Shown piece by piece: positions 6,915 through 15,521 of a DNA stretch of 64,000 nt. The stretch covers positions 1 to 64,000 of the forward strand of contig SVPP01000015.1 of NCBI GenBank assembly GCA_015065765.1. Reading direction: 5' to 3'. Both the position numbers and the translations under genes were made by a program. Position 1 is the stretch's first letter. Each line of letters opens with the position of its first letter. This DNA is from Oscillospiraceae bacterium (lineage in GTDB: Bacteria; Bacillota; Clostridia; Oscillospirales; Acutalibacteraceae). The notes under the pieces are model-generated. The model made no database searches. It was not told the origin of the DNA and saw nothing but the letters and a program-made list of their open reading frames with translations.

Positions 6915-8782
6915 CCTGCAAGCAATTCACTGAAGCCCTTTGTACCCCAGCTCTTATAAGCTGTATCTGAAAGCCATTTGAAAATTTCGCGTGCAACTCC
7001 GGCCGCTTCGCTAGGCTCTTCGGGAGCTGCGTAAACACCGATATCTATAAGGGCATTTTTAAGTCTCTGCATTCTGTTTTCACAATCAACTGTATCAACA
7101 ACTGTTTCTGTAAGCATAAGCTTGCAGTCATCAAGTGCTGCCTGAAGCTCTGCTCTCTGCTCTGCAGTCATTGTCTGATTTTCCGCAAGTGCTTTTTCAG
7201 CATTGGGAATATCATGATTTCTCAGATCTCTTGTTGTTCTTGAACCGTTGAACTGAGGATAGTTCTCGGGATCAGAATGAACATCCTTGATTGTATCGTC
7301 TTTAAGAAGAACACCTGCAAAGTTGATAACAGAGTCACTTCTGCCCGTTCTTTCATGGTTGAGTCCCTGTACATACCATGTTGTTTCAGGAAGATATGAT
7401 GTTGATGCGTCAACTACTCTGTCAGGAGAAATGTGGTTATGTGTGGGATCTGTACATACAGGATTCTTTGCAACATAGTCAACGGGAAGCGTTTCACCGA
7501 GATTTGCAAAGGTTGCAAAGAGGCTCGTTGATGCTGAGTGAATAATTGAGTCGGCATTAATGTAAAGTGAACTTGAACCGACGGTATAAAGAGGAAGACC
7601 ATAAGAACAGATAGCGTGTACAATACCGCCGAATTCATCACTCATAAGTCTGTCTATGTTAGGCTTAAGATTTTTCTGTGCAGTATTATAAAGCTTAACC
7701 TTTGTTCTTATTGTATCATATTCAGGGCCTTTGTCCTTGAAATAAAGTTCATAAGACTCGTCAAAGTTCGCTTTTGGAATAAGTGCCCAGAAAATTGTGC
7801 AATTGCCTACAAGTGTATCCTTTACACCTGAAAAAATCGAATCAACAACTGAGATAAGAACATCGTGGGGAAGTATTCTCAGTGCAAGGTTTATAAGATA
7901 AGAATACCATTCTTCATCAAGGAGCTCGGGAAGAAGTCTTGTGTAAAGGAACTCGTCATTATTAAGAAGAGTATCATTTACAAAAAGGTCTCCGAGAATT
8001 GCAGAGCCGTCAAGAGCAGCGATAACGAAAACAATCTTGTGAACACTGTCATAGTTATCATAGAAAAGGTCATATCTGCCTGAGAACATTTCAAGCCATG
8101 CAGTTACGATTGTACCGCCCATGCTGATGGGCGCAAGACTTACTTCCTCAGAATCTGTCTGCTCTTTTACCATTTCGATATAATCGTTAAGATCCTCAGC
8201 AATCTGAGTTACATCGCCTGATGAATTGTATGCAAAGAAATAAAGATTATCTTCACCAATTTCTTTTGCAACATCCTGGAAAGGAACTGCATCATAAACG
8301 ATATCTCTATGCTCCTGATCCATCTCAGCCACCGAGCAGTACTGTCTGTCTACAAAAGTAGGATAAACAGGGTCACCATTAAGGTCACACGCATTATATT
8401 TGACAGCATTGCATGCTGCCTTGTAGCCTGCCTCTGAAGCAAAGTCCTTCTGTGTGATAAGAGTGAGCAGAACAGGGAAAAGAACTGTAAGAACAAGCTC
8501 TTTGATGTCAACTGTCAAAGGCCAACCTGTGATGGTTTCACCTTCATCATTGAGAAGAGGTTTACCGTTTTCATCCGTAATAACAGTATCTATCTGTGAA
8601 ATACCGTGAATAATGATAACGGGTACCTGTTTACCTGTTGTGAGAGTTTCCGCTGCTTTTTCAACATCAGAAACAACCTGAACAGGGTCTGCGCTGTCTG
8701 CAGCTAAAACCTGAGACACTACGCCTATGCTCATCGCAAGAACAAGCATAATGGAAATTACTCTTTTGAAAACTTTGTTCAT
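6911..8782 (-). CDS. Secreted lipase-like alpha/beta-hydrolase
   Basis: I chose ATG 8782 (623 aa), ten bases after AGGAGG; the TTG at 8791 abuts the ribosome site. A signal peptide (about 1-28, ending VLAAD) is followed by an alpha/beta-hydrolase fold: VPVIIIHGISQ (HG oxyanion strand) and the nucleophile elbow in LAPISMGGTIV, where the motif is PxSxGG rather than GxSxG. The C-terminal half has YVQGLNHERTGRS, a plausible His region. It is a distant paralogue of the protein at 30351-31790, sharing order of blocks (HTSxCSDxxxY..., ...CTDPTHN.../DAST, WYVQGLNH/WFVKDAPH). An extracellular lipid or ester substrate is likely but unproven. It is coupled to the nucleoside hydrolase. Confidence 0.75.
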   Translation of the reverse strand: MNKVFKRVISIMLVLAMSIGVVSQVLAADSADPVQVVSDVEKAAETLTTGKQVPVIIIHGISQIDTVITDENGKPLLNDEGETITGWPLTVDIKELVLTVLFPVLLTLITQKDFASEAGYKAACNAVKYNACDLNGDPVYPTFVDRQYCSVAEMDQEHRDIVYDAVPFQDVAKEIGEDNLYFFAYNSSGDVTQIAEDLNDYIEMVKEQTDSEEVSLAPISMGGTIVTAWLEMFSGRYDLFYDNYDSVHKIVFVIAALDGSAILGDLFVNDTLLNNDEFLYTRLLPELLDEEWYSYLINLALRILPHDVLISVVDSIFSGVKDTLVGNCTIFWALIPKANFDESYELYFKDKGPEYDTIRTKVKLYNTAQKNLKPNIDRLMSDEFGGIVHAICSYGLPLYTVGSSSLYINADSIIHSASTSLFATFANLGETLPVDYVAKNPVCTDPTHNHISPDRVVDASTSYLPETTWYVQGLNHERTGRSDSVINFAGVLLKDDTIKDVHSDPENYPQFNGSRTTRDLRNHDIPNAEKALAENQTMTAEQRAELQAALDDCKLMLTETVVDTVDCENRMQRLKNALIDIGVYAAPEEPSEAAGVAREIFKWLSDTAYKSWGTKGFSELLAG

Positions 8783-8815
8783 AAAAAACAAGCCTCCTTC
8801 TAATTTTATGGAGAA

Positions 8816-8844
8816 ATTGTAACATAATTTATAAAATTTGTCTA
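8816..8844 (-). promoter_or_regulatory. Promoter of the lipase/nucleoside hydrolase operon
   Basis: On the minus strand TAGACA (8839-8844), 17-nt spacer, TACAAT (8816-8821), about 35 nt before the start. Confidence 0.6.
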
Positions 8845-8886
8845 TACTTTTGAATAAATATTAACAATTTATATATACTTTTTTTC

Positions 8887-8915
8887 TTGACTTTCTTACC
8901 ATACGATTATATAAT
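8887..8915 (+). promoter_or_regulatory. Promoter of the ZnuABC-type transporter operon
   Basis: TTGACT (8887-8892), 17-nt spacer, TATAAT (8910-8915), immediately followed by the palindromic operator at 8915-8935. Confidence 0.8.
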
Positions 8916-8935
8916 GAATTTGAATTTCAAATTCA
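8915..8935. promoter_or_regulatory. Palindromic operator, probable metalloregulator (Zur/Fur-family) box
   Basis: A perfect 10-1-10 palindrome with half-sites TGAATTTGAA and TTCAAATTCA around a central T. It begins at the last base of the -10 box and covers the expected start point, so a bound protein would block initiation. The 1-nt-centred layout is that of Fur/Zur/PerR boxes, though the half-site differs from Bacillus consensus. Metal identity is inferred from the transporter genes. Confidence 0.65.
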
Positions 8936-8954
8936 ATTTCACGGAGGCTTATAC

Positions 8955-9842
8955 ATGAAAAAATTTTTGCCTGTTTTACTTATAATTCTGCTTATTTTTT
9001 CCGGATGCTCAGCAGGAAGCACCGGTGCAACCGATAACGAAACACTGACAATAACCGCTACAATATTCCCTCAATATGATTTCCTGAGAGAAATTACAAA
9101 GGGTGCTGACGTACAGCTTGATATGCTCCTTCCTCCGGGAAAAGAAGTACACGGCTTTGAAAGCACATTGTCTGATATTGCAAAGGTAAGTGAAAGCGAC
9201 CTTTTTGTTTATGTAGGCTCTGAAGATGACAAATGGGTGGAAGAAGTGCCTTCAAGCGGAAACACAAGACTTGCCCTCACCGATATAATAACAGAATACG
9301 ATGATGAGCATGTGTGGACATCTCCGAAGAATGCAATAAAAATTGTATGGAGTCTTAAGGATGCACTCTGTACCCTAGACCCTGAAAATGCAGAAATTTA
9401 TATAAGCAACACAGAAAAATATGTTTCAGAGCTGAAAAAGCTGGACAAAAGCTTTGAAGAAACCGTAAGCAAATCAGAAAACCCCACCATTGTTTTTGCT
9501 GAACGCTTCCCCTTCTTAAACCTTGCGAAGGCATACGGAATAAAGCATTATTCCGCGTTTGAGGGTTGCTCAACTGAAACTGAAGCAGGAATTAAAACAA
9601 TCAATTTCCTTGTGGAAAAGGTCAGAGAAGAAAAAATTCCGGCAATTTTTATAATTGAGTTTTCTGATGCAGTTGTAGCTGAGAAAATCAGCGAAGAAAC
9701 AGGTGCTGAAATTCTTCAGTTCCACTCATGCCACAATGTAACTGACGAAGAGTTTGAAAACGGCGAAACATATCTTTCGCTCATGACAGAAAACCTTGAA
9801 AACCTGAAAATTGCTTTACACAAAAATGCCGTAGGAGATTGA
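8955..9842 (+). CDS. Metal ABC transporter substrate-binding lipoprotein (ZnuA/TroA family)
   Basis: A 295-residue protein with a lipoprotein signal (LLIIFSGC-type lipobox, Cys about 19), so it is anchored outside the membrane. The TroA/ZnuA cluster A-I fold is shown by IFPQYDFLREITKG, MLLPPGKEVHGFESTLSD (first His ligand), DDEHVWTSPKN (second His), a third ligand near GIKHYSAFEG, and the C-terminal ETYLSLMTENLENL block. There is no His-rich loop of the kind found in many ZnuA proteins. It would deliver Zn2+ (or Mn2+) to the permease. First gene of the operon, ribosome site GGAGG, under the promoter and operator at 8887-8935. Confidence 0.88.
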   Translation: MKKFLPVLLIILLIFSGCSAGSTGATDNETLTITATIFPQYDFLREITKGADVQLDMLLPPGKEVHGFESTLSDIAKVSESDLFVYVGSEDDKWVEEVPSSGNTRLALTDIITEYDDEHVWTSPKNAIKIVWSLKDALCTLDPENAEIYISNTEKYVSELKKLDKSFEETVSKSENPTIVFAERFPFLNLAKAYGIKHYSAFEGCSTETEAGIKTINFLVEKVREEKIPAIFIIEFSDAVVAEKISEETGAEILQFHSCHNVTDEEFENGETYLSLMTENLENLKIALHKNAVGD

Positions 9843-9843
9843 A

Positions 9844-10548
9844 ATGAGCCTTATAACATGTAAAAACTTAGAGCTTGCATATGACAACAAAACTGTTCTT
9901 CGTGATTTATCCTTTGAGGTAAATCGCGGAGATTATCTTTGCGTTGTAGGCGAAAACGGAAGTGGTAAAAGCACTCTTATAAAAGCACTTGCCAACCTTA
10001 TAAAGCCTGTTTCGGGAGAAATCAGATTTTGTTGTGATTTTCACAAAAAGGAAATAGGATATCTTCCTCAGCAGACAGATATACAAAGAGATTTCCCCGC
10101 TTCTGTGTGGGAAGTTGTGATTTCAGGAACTTTGGGGAAAAGAGGTCTCAGACCTTTCTTCTCTTCAAAAGACAAAAAGCTTGCAAGGAAAAACATGGAA
10201 ATGCTTGGCATTTCCGACTTAAAGAAACAGTCTTATCAGGATTTATCGGGCGGTCAGCAGCAGAGAGTTTTACTTGCACGTGCAATGTGTGCTACAACAT
10301 CTCTTATTCTGCTTGACGAGCCCGTTGCCGGTCTTGATCCTGTTGTAACTGCAGAAATGTACAGAATTATCAAGGAACTCAATGAAAAAGGAATTACCAT
10401 AATCATGATTTCTCATGACCTTTCTGCTGCCGTAAAACATGCAAGCCATATTCTCCACCTTAAACACGGCTCTTTCTTTTTCGGCAAAACAGAGGATTAT
10501 CTTTTCAGCGACTTTTCCTCAGAATTCATGGGAGGTGGTAAAGAATGA
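9844..10548 (+). CDS. Metal ABC transporter ATP-binding protein (ZnuC family)
   Basis: A 234-residue ABC ATPase: Walker A GENGSGKST (about 38-46), Q-loop in YLPQQTDIQ, signature LSGGQQQRV, Walker B LILLDEP and the switch histidine in MISHD. Length and the double-Q QTD segment match ZnuC/MntB-type ATPases. It powers metal uptake with the flanking binding protein and permease. It starts one base after the znuA-like stop and overlaps the permease start by 4 nt (ATGA), so the three are coupled. Confidence 0.9.
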   Translation: MSLITCKNLELAYDNKTVLRDLSFEVNRGDYLCVVGENGSGKSTLIKALANLIKPVSGEIRFCCDFHKKEIGYLPQQTDIQRDFPASVWEVVISGTLGKRGLRPFFSSKDKKLARKNMEMLGISDLKKQSYQDLSGGQQQRVLLARAMCATTSLILLDEPVAGLDPVVTAEMYRIIKELNEKGITIIMISHDLSAAVKHASHILHLKHGSFFFGKTEDYLFSDFSSEFMGGGKE

Positions 10549-11402
10549 TGAGTTTTTCTGAGCTTTTTGCAAGCCAATTCATGACAGAGCTGGTGATAAG
10601 AGCTCTGATTGTAGGCTTTCTCGTCACACTCTGCTCCTCACTGCTTGGTGTAAGCCTCGTTCTCAAGAGATTTTCCATGATAGGTGACGGTCTTTCACAT
10701 GTAGGCTTTGGTGCCGTTGCACTGGCTGCTGCACTGAACTTAAGCGGAATAAAGCTTATTTTCTCCATACCCATTGTTATAGTCACTGCTTTCTTCCTTC
10801 TGAGAACAGGAAACGGCGGAAAAATGAAAGGCGATTCTGCAATTGCCATTGTATCTACAGGTGCCGTTGCTCTGGGAAGCCTTCTCTTCAACATGTCAGG
10901 TCAGAGAAGCACCGATATCTGCAACAGCCTTTTCGGCTCAGCTTCACTTTTTACAATAGGAAACACTGACCTTATTCTGAGTATAGTTCTCAGCGTGGCA
11001 ATAATCATTCTTTTTGTCTTTTTCTATACAAAAATTTTTGCCGTAACTTTTGACGAAGGTTTTTCAAAAGCTACCGGTATCAGGACAAATGTATATAACA
11101 CCCTTCTTGCAGTTCTCACCGCAGTTACAATTGTTCTGGGCATGAACATGATGGGTTCACTCATGATTTCCGCACTTATTGTTTTCCCTGCAATGACCGC
11201 CATGCGCGTCTGCAAAACCTTCAGAAGCGTACTTATCACATCTGCTTCTGTTTCCATTACATGCTTCGTTATCGGATTTTTCGCTGCATGTCTGCTTGGC
11301 TGGCAGACAGGTGCCTGCGTTGTAACCGTTAACCTTATTGCATTTATCTGTTTCTCTTTTATAGGCAAAATCAGGTCGAAAAGTATTGCAAAGAACAAAT
11401 AA
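10545..11402 (+). CDS. Metal ABC transporter permease (ZnuB family)
   Basis: A 285-residue integral membrane protein with about eight hydrophobic helices and the family blocks GDGLSHVGFGAVALA (about 46-60) and, near residue 200, MNMMGSLMISALIVFPAMTA, typical of ABC-3 permeases for zinc and manganese. It overlaps the ATPase gene (ATGA), ribosome site GGGAGG. No terminator is visible in the 45 nt before the alkaline phosphatase gene, so that gene may be transcribed with it. Confidence 0.9.
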   Translation: MMSFSELFASQFMTELVIRALIVGFLVTLCSSLLGVSLVLKRFSMIGDGLSHVGFGAVALAAALNLSGIKLIFSIPIVIVTAFFLLRTGNGGKMKGDSAIAIVSTGAVALGSLLFNMSGQRSTDICNSLFGSASLFTIGNTDLILSIVLSVAIIILFVFFYTKIFAVTFDEGFSKATGIRTNVYNTLLAVLTAVTIVLGMNMMGSLMISALIVFPAMTAMRVCKTFRSVLITSASVSITCFVIGFFAACLLGWQTGACVVTVNLIAFICFSFIGKIRSKSIAKNK

Positions 11403-11447
11403 TTATGATAGAATAACTGTGAATTTATTATTAAGGAGGAAAAATTT

Positions 11448-12560
11448 ATGGCAATTTTTCAGAAAATCGCAGCAGTAGTTATCGCTGCACTTACAACACT
11501 GGCAAATATCACAGGTTACTTCGGACTTGAAACAACAACCGAGGACTACAAAACCTACAAAAATGTTATCCTCATGATCGGTGACGGCATGGGCGAAAAC
11601 CACCTCGAAAGCGGCAAGCAGGCTCTCGATATTGAAGAACTTAACATGGAATCAATGCCCATCAGAGGTCAGTCAAAAACAAACTCTCTCTTCTGGGCTA
11701 CTACTGACTCAGCAGCAGGTGCAACTGCTCTTGCTTGCGGTATCAGAACAATCAACGGCATGATTTCAACATATGCTCTTGATCCCTTAAGTGTTTTCGT
11801 AAATCCCAAGAGTGTTTCAGAAGTTGCTAAAGACCTTGGCAAAGCAGTAGGCGTTGTTACAACTGACTACACAGCCGGTGCAACTCCCTCAGCTTTCAGC
11901 GCTCATACATATTCGAGAGATAACGACAAAATCATCACAGAACAGCAGCTTGCTTCTGACATCGACCTTATCTGGGGTGGATTCACAGGTATCATCAACG
12001 AGGAAATCGCTAATGATAACGGCTTCACTTACATCGACACAGCTACAGAGCTTGCAGCATTCGACGGAAAAACACAGTCTTTCGGTCAGTTTGATTTTGA
12101 TGACCTGAAAAACATCACAAACAACTATGACACTCCTCACCTTGAAGCTCTTACAGAAAAAGCTATTGAAGTTCTTTCACAGGACGAAGACGGTTTCTTC
12201 CTTATGATTGAAGGTGCTTGCATCGACAAACACTCACACTCAAACGAAATGGAAGGCATGGTAAAGAGTCTTAACGAGTTTGACAACGCAATCCAGATTG
12301 CTCTTGACTTTGCTGAAGAAGACGGCGAAACACTTGTTATTGTTACTGCTGACCACGAAACAGGCGGTATCACATACGATGCTGAAAACGATTCTTACTA
12401 CTTCACATCAGGCAGCCACACAAACGCTAACGTTCCCCTCTTCGTATCAGAAAGCGATGCAGGTTTTGTTGACGGTGCTGCTTACAAGAACAGACACATC
12501 GGCGCTCAGATTGGTCTTATTCTCGGTGCAGAAAAAGGAACATATCCCTGTGCAAAATAA
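11448..12560 (+). CDS. Alkaline phosphatase (PhoA family)
   Basis: A 370-residue protein with an N-terminal hydrophobic segment (about 5-25, signal or anchor). Catalytic and metal blocks: MIGDGMGENH (metal Asp), TTDSAAGATA (nucleophile Ser), IEGACIDKHSHSN (zinc Asp/His), TADHETGG (zinc Asp-His) and SHTNANVPLF (zinc His). It hydrolyses phosphate monoesters, almost certainly on the outer side of the membrane, and needs Zn2+ and Mg2+. It is compact relative to E. coli PhoA (471), lacking crown-type insertions. Ribosome site AAGGAGG. It sits directly behind the zinc-type transporter with no visible terminator between; an intrinsic terminator follows it. Confidence 0.9.
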   Translation: MAIFQKIAAVVIAALTTLANITGYFGLETTTEDYKTYKNVILMIGDGMGENHLESGKQALDIEELNMESMPIRGQSKTNSLFWATTDSAAGATALACGIRTINGMISTYALDPLSVFVNPKSVSEVAKDLGKAVGVVTTDYTAGATPSAFSAHTYSRDNDKIITEQQLASDIDLIWGGFTGIINEEIANDNGFTYIDTATELAAFDGKTQSFGQFDFDDLKNITNNYDTPHLEALTEKAIEVLSQDEDGFFLMIEGACIDKHSHSNEMEGMVKSLNEFDNAIQIALDFAEEDGETLVIVTADHETGGITYDAENDSYYFTSGSHTNANVPLFVSESDAGFVDGAAYKNRHIGAQIGLILGAEKGTYPCAK

Positions 12561-12572
12561 TTAATAATGTGA

Positions 12573-12602
12573 GCGGAATCGGTTTTTCGATTCCGCTTTT
12601 TT
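12573..12602 (+). terminator. Rho-independent terminator after alkaline phosphatase
   Basis: Stem GCGGAATCG (12573-12581)/CGATTCCGC (12588-12596), 6-nt loop, followed by six Ts. Confidence 0.85.
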
Positions 12603-12618
12603 AAAGCGAGGTATTCTT

Positions 12619-13173
12619 ATGGATTATAAAATGAAAATTGCAGGCATTGACTGGTCTCTTCCTCTTTGTGAAGTTACTGAAGACTTGTATATCGGTGCTT
12701 TCATCCTTTTCGGAAACGCAAAACTGACAGAGGCTTGTGCAAGAGACCTTCTCAAGAAAGCTCCCGAATACGATTACGTTATCACTGCAGAGGCAAAAGG
12801 TATTCCCCTTGCTCACGAAATGGCAAGACAGAATGAAGACGAAACATACTTCGTCGCAAGAAAATATCCCAAACTTTACATGAGCGGTATTTTCGACGTT
12901 GAAGTGAAATCAATTACAACCGACAAGGTTCAGCACCTTTATCTTGACACTGCTGAGGCTGAAAAAATGAAGGGCAAAAAGGTTCTCATCGTTGATGACG
13001 TTATTTCAACAGGCGAATCACTCTGGGCAATTGAAAAGCTTGTAAATAAAGCAGGCGGCGAAATCGTAGGCAGAATGGCAGTTCTCGCTGAAGGTTCTGC
13101 TGCTGACAGAGATGATATAATCTATCTCGAAAAGCTTCCCCTTTTCAATCCTGACGGAACAGTTAAGTGCTGA
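12619..13173 (+). CDS. Phosphoribosyltransferase (type I, adenine/xanthine PRTase-like)
   Basis: A 184-residue cytosolic protein with the PRPP-binding motif VLIVDDVISTGES (about 120-132) and the upstream YDYVITAEAKGIPLAHE block that aligns with the substrate loop of Apt and Xpt. It should join a purine base to PRPP or, as in PurR/XylR-like PRTase proteins, bind PRPP as a signal. There is no N-terminal DNA-binding domain, so an enzyme is likelier. Ribosome site GCGAGG. It starts 16 nt beyond a terminator without a clear promoter of its own, so read-through is possible. The exact base cannot be decided; salvage of bases freed by the nucleoside hydrolase is conceivable. Confidence 0.75.
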   Translation: MDYKMKIAGIDWSLPLCEVTEDLYIGAFILFGNAKLTEACARDLLKKAPEYDYVITAEAKGIPLAHEMARQNEDETYFVARKYPKLYMSGIFDVEVKSITTDKVQHLYLDTAEAEKMKGKKVLIVDDVISTGESLWAIEKLVNKAGGEIVGRMAVLAEGSAADRDDIIYLEKLPLFNPDGTVKC

Positions 13174-13190
13174 CGAAACCAAAAGAAAAA

Positions 13191-13226
13191 ACCGACAAAG
13201 ATTTCAAAATCTTTGTCGGTTATTTT
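13191..13226. terminator. Bidirectional terminator between PRTase and rarA
   Basis: Stem ACCGACAAAGATTT (13191-13204)/AAATCTTTGTCGGT (13207-13220), A-tract before and T-tract after. It overlaps the rarA stop codon (13220-13222) and closes both converging transcripts. Confidence 0.85.
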
Positions 13227-14488
13227 TTTCCTTTGACTTTGTCCCAGTATTCTTTGAATGCCTGTTCATTTTTGTTTTCACCGGGAACATAGTATGTTTT
13301 ATTCTTAAGCACATCGGGAAGGTACTGCTGAGGCGTCCAATGATTGGGGTAATCATGGGGATAAACATAAAACTGACCTTTGTGTGTGTTATCTTCGCCG
13401 TCAAAGTGCTTATTCTGAAGAGTTCGGGGAATAGGGCCTGAGTTGCCGTTCCTCAGATCCTGCGCTGCCATATCATAAGCAAGATATGCTGAGTTTGATT
13501 TAGGACTGTTACAAACAAGGACAACTGCGTCCGCAAGAGGTATTCTTGCTTCGGGAAGTCCTACCATAAGTGCAGAATCTACTGCAGCTTTTACAATGGG
13601 AATTATCATAGGATAGGCAAGTCCCACATCTTCACAGGCACACACAAGAAGTCTTCTGCAGGCTGAGGGCAAATCCCCTGCCTCTAAAAGTCTTGCAAGA
13701 TAATGAAGTGCCGCATCGGGGTCCGAACCCCGCATAGATTTCTGAAAAGCAGAGAGGATGTCATAGTGTTCATCGCCCTCCCTGTCATATTTCATGGCAC
13801 TTTTCTGTGTCAGCTCTTTCACCTTTTCAAGAGTAATTTCCCTCTTACCGTCCTTAAGCCTTGTTGAAAGAACACTCAGTTCAACGGTATTTATTGCTTT
13901 TCTCACGTCACCGCCACAGCCTGATGAAATCCATTTTGCTGCATTCTCTTCAACCTCTATCGTTTCGCCCAGATGCTCCTCATAAAGCTTATATGCACGC
14001 TTTACCGCAATCAGAATATCCTCTGCTCCAACTGACTTGAACTCAAAAACAGTTGAGCGGCTGAGAATCGCATTGTAAACATAAAAGTAAGGATTTTCAG
14101 TAGTTGATGCAATAAGAGTTATTGAGCCGTTTTCGATATATTCGAGAAGTGACTGCTGTTGTTTCTTGTTGAAATACTGAATTTCGTCAAGATACAGCAC
14201 AACACCGTTAGGGCTCTGAAAAGTGTCAAGGCTTGCGACAATTTCCTTGATGTCGGAAATTGATGCGTTTGTGCCGTTAAGCTTACAGAAACGACGGTTT
14301 GTGTTTTTGGCAATAATCTCAGCAAGTGTTGTTTTACCAACACCTGACGGGCCGTAGAAAATAAGGTTGGGAATATTCCCGCTGTCGAGAATATTCCTCA
14401 ATGCCTTTCCTTCGTCAAGCAAGTGGTGCTGACCGACCATATCTTCAATTTTCTGTGGTCTTATCATATCCGCAAGCGGTGAAGACAT
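13220..14488 (-). CDS. rarA: Replication-associated recombination protein RarA (MgsA) AAA+ ATPase
   Basis: The ATG at 14488 (422 aa, MSSPLADMIRP) is the start; the GTG at 14497 lies inside the AAGGAGG ribosome site. The AAA+ domain has Walker A YGPSGVGKTT (about 46-55), Walker B VVLYLDEIQYF and sensor IASTTENP; the C-terminal part (about 250-420) has the RarA tetramerisation region with GSDPDAALHYLARLLEAGD. RarA, related to clamp loaders, acts at stalled replication forks with SSB. Length fits the family (about 420-445). Last gene of the gltX operon. Confidence 0.93.
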   Translation of the reverse strand: MSSPLADMIRPQKIEDMVGQHHLLDEGKALRNILDSGNIPNLIFYGPSGVGKTTLAEIIAKNTNRRFCKLNGTNASISDIKEIVASLDTFQSPNGVVLYLDEIQYFNKKQQQSLLEYIENGSITLIASTTENPYFYVYNAILSRSTVFEFKSVGAEDILIAVKRAYKLYEEHLGETIEVEENAAKWISSGCGGDVRKAINTVELSVLSTRLKDGKREITLEKVKELTQKSAMKYDREGDEHYDILSAFQKSMRGSDPDAALHYLARLLEAGDLPSACRRLLVCACEDVGLAYPMIIPIVKAAVDSALMVGLPEARIPLADAVVLVCNSPKSNSAYLAYDMAAQDLRNGNSGPIPRTLQNKHFDGEDNTHKGQFYVYPHDYPNHWTPQQYLPDVLKNKTYYVPGENKNEQAFKEYWDKVKGKK

Positions 14489-14507
14489 TATCAGCACCTC
14501 CTTAAAG

Positions 14508-15521
14508 TTACATTAATGCCTGTGAAAAAATCATATTTGTCAAGTGATAAATCGCCATTCCAAGAAGGAATGTGTTGAGAATCGTTGTACCGCCCTTTGC
14601 GTAAATGTAGGTAAAATAAGCAGAGGGATTCGGAACAACTGATTTGATTTTTGCGATTGTTGTTCTGATGTGGTTCAAATAAAGCTTATTTGCAAAAATT
14701 CCTACAACGATATTCACAATAACAGGAAGCAGAGAGAACACAACCATCAGTATCATTTCTGTCTGATGAGCGGCAACTCCTTTTTCCAGCAAAGCAAAAT
14801 ATTGATTATAAAGTGCTTCATCGACTTTGCCGCTTGTAAATGCACTCTGATTTTCAAGAATAAACTTCATCGCTTCCCCTGCTATCTGCATAAAGAAAGT
14901 CATTCTGAAGCAATTGATTGCGAAATTTATTCCTGCAAAAACAAATCCGGGTTTATACATTTTACGGAAGAAAAACCAATATGCACCCATAAGAAATGCC
15001 CATATATTGAACTTGGGTTTTCTGTGGTTTACCTTTGCATCAAGGAAAGTTTTTATATAACGCTCCTTACCGGTCTGAATGAAGCATGCAGCTTCTTTTA
15101 CCGTTACGGTTTTTTCTTCGTCAATATAGTCTTTATCATCTACAGGTCGTCCGTCAATAAAAACAGGAGCTGTTTTGGGCCCTTCAAGCTGTTCACGCAT
15201 TTCAGGAGAAAGAACAGCTCCGCAATTTGTGCAGACAAGGGCTTTTTTCTTGTTTTCTGCTCCGCAGTCAGGGCAGACTGTCACATCGCTTTCCTCAGCT
15301 TTTTCTGAGGTTTCAGCCTTGATTTCTTCTGCTTTCTGCACTTCCTGCTCTGTCTTTTTCCAGACAAAGCCTTCTGCATGCAGATGTTCATTTGCACAAT
15401 GTCCGTTTTCGCTGTAACAGCTTCTGTGATGAGGTGCACCGCACTCGGGGCACACAACTACCTCGTCATCTCCGGTGAAAATTTCGTCACAGACGGGACA
15501 TTTTTCATTTTCATATCTCAT
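14508..15521 (-). CDS. Zinc-binding DUF2628-type membrane protein
   Basis: A 337-residue protein. Residues 1-45 form a RING-like/double zinc-ribbon head (CPVC...CPEC...HHRSC...C). A second zinc ribbon (CPDCGAENKKKALVCTNCG, about 82-100) follows an acidic linker. The C-terminal half (about 165-330) has the NIWAFLMGAYWFFFRKMY block and four to five hydrophobic helices typical of DUF2628 proteins. The role is unknown. It overlaps the upstream membrane-protein gene by 4 nt and precedes rarA by 19 nt. Confidence 0.7.
   Translation of the reverse strand: MRYENEKCPVCDEIFTGDDEVVVCPECGAPHHRSCYSENGHCANEHLHAEGFVWKKTEQEVQKAEEIKAETSEKAEESDVTVCPDCGAENKKKALVCTNCGAVLSPEMREQLEGPKTAPVFIDGRPVDDKDYIDEEKTVTVKEAACFIQTGKERYIKTFLDAKVNHRKPKFNIWAFLMGAYWFFFRKMYKPGFVFAGINFAINCFRMTFFMQIAGEAMKFILENQSAFTSGKVDEALYNQYFALLEKGVAAHQTEMILMVVFSLLPVIVNIVVGIFANKLYLNHIRTTIAKIKSVVPNPSAYFTYIYAKGGTTILNTFLLGMAIYHLTNMIFSQALM

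Noticed and set aside
14670-15308. 212-codon plus-strand frame
   Set aside because: Antisense to the DUF2628 gene, no ribosome site, and the minus-strand product has clear zinc ribbons.
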